Shown in pieces: positions 5,783-6,179 of a DNA stretch of 6,179 nucleotides; position 1 is the first letter of the stretch, and every line of letters starts with the position of its first letter. Below the pieces are notes generated by a model that worked only from the letters and a program-made list of their open reading frames with translations, was not told the origin of the DNA and did no database searches. The translations under genes and the position numbers were made by a program. The stretch is from Nitrospirota bacterium. GTDB taxonomy: Bacteria > Nitrospirota > Nitrospiria > SBBL01 > Manganitrophaceae. The DNA is taken from contig JAHFEM010000127.1 of NCBI GenBank assembly GCA_023248505.1, positions 1 to 6,179 of the forward strand. Direction: 5' to 3'.

Positions 5783-6179
5783 ATGGAAATGGAACGTGAG
5801 GGAATCAGGGAACCGTACACAACGAGGGAATCGTCCTACCCCTATCCGGTGAGCCGGGTCGGCTGGGGTGCGGTGATCGCCGGTTTTTTTATCGCCACGG
5901 TGACGCAGATCTTGCTCAATTCACTCGGTATTGCAATTGGACTCAGCGCGGTGGGCGCGGAGGGACAAACCTCTGGAACCGCCATCGGCGTCGGAGCCGG
6001 GATCTGGACAATTATCGCATCCATTATCTCCATCTTTGTCGGCGCATGGATCGCAGGCCGCTACACGTCGATCCTGGAGCGGGGTGAGGGCTCTCTTCAG
6101 GGGGCTTTGGTTTGGTCGCTCTCGCTGATCTTTTTTGTCTGGGTTGCGACCATGGGGGTCGGCTCGGCCCTCGGCGGGA
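5783..6179 (+). CDS. Multi-spanning membrane protein, 3' end beyond the window
   Basis: An ATG at 5783, six bases after a perfect AGGAGG (5771-5776), opens a frame with no stop up to the window edge, giving 132 visible residues. After a charged N-terminal tail (~1-24) come three probable membrane segments: ~28-55 (GAVIAGFFIATVTQILL), ~67-92 (GIWTIIASIISIFVGAWIAG) and ~107-132 (GALVWSLSLIFFVWVAT), all glycine- and alanine-rich. The VGWGAVIAGFF start, the GVGAGIW motif and AGRY before a short hydrophilic loop resemble conserved hypothetical membrane proteins of environmental bacteria, sometimes labelled PhnA-like. I recall this resemblance and did not test it. Biochemical function is unknown. 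The near-consensus sigma54 promoter upstream suggests conditional, probably stress- or nutrient-linked, expression. An alternative ATG two codons in is possible but is less well spaced from the AGGAGG. Confidence 0.83.
   Translation, partial: MEMEREGIREPYTTRESSYPYPVSRVGWGAVIAGFFIATVTQILLNSLGIAIGLSAVGAEGQTSGTAIGVGAGIWTIIASIISIFVGAWIAGRYTSILERGEGSLQGALVWSLSLIFFVWVATMGVGSALGG

Overview
The window looks like chromosomal DNA from a free-living, moderately GC-rich Gram-negative-type bacterium. Genes are compactly packed with purine-rich Shine-Dalgarno sequences, and both sigma70-like and sigma54-like promoter signals are visible. The protein styles (a BON-metallophosphoesterase fusion and a glycine-rich multi-spanning membrane protein behind a -24/-12 promoter) would suit Nitrospirota or a deltaproteobacterial-type lineage. 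That placement is a low-confidence inference, because no taxonomic marker gene is present.

Layout. A small unrecognised plus-strand gene (16-279) converges on a three-gene minus-strand operon. A 22-base hairpin repeat (329-350) lies between them and directly abuts the stop codon of the last operon gene. The operon, read from right to left, is prpD (3779-2385), prpB (2388-1492) and prpC (1499-351): 2-methylcitrate dehydratase, 2-methylisocitrate lyase and a citrate-synthase-family 2-methylcitrate synthase. The reading frames overlap by 3 and 8 bases, so the genes are probably co-transcribed and translationally coupled. A good sigma70-type promoter (perfect TTGACA, 17-base spacer) sits just upstream of prpD.

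Propionate metabolism. PrpC joins propionyl-CoA and oxaloacetate into 2-methylcitrate. PrpD dehydrates it, an aconitase (not in the window) rehydrates it, and PrpB splits 2-methylisocitrate into pyruvate and succinate. The set therefore encodes the core methylcitrate cycle. No regulator (prpR), propionyl-CoA synthetase (prpE), acnD or prpF lies in the window.

A divergent plus-strand pair follows: a standalone nucleotidyltransferase-fold protein (4017-4580) and, 21 bases later, a fusion of an N-terminal BON domain to a calcineurin-like metallophosphoesterase (4602-5582). They are probably transcribed from an extended -10 promoter at 3895-3903. Their shared substrate, if any, is unknown, and this pair is the best candidate here for an undescribed functional module.

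The right end holds a plus-strand membrane protein gene (from 5783, cut off by the window edge). In front of it is a near-consensus sigma54 promoter (5686-5701), and upstream of that are two inverted repeats. No non-coding stretch exceeds 300 bases. The two longest (3780-4016 and 5583-5782) hold the promoters and dyads described. I saw no tRNA, rRNA, CRISPR array or insertion sequence.
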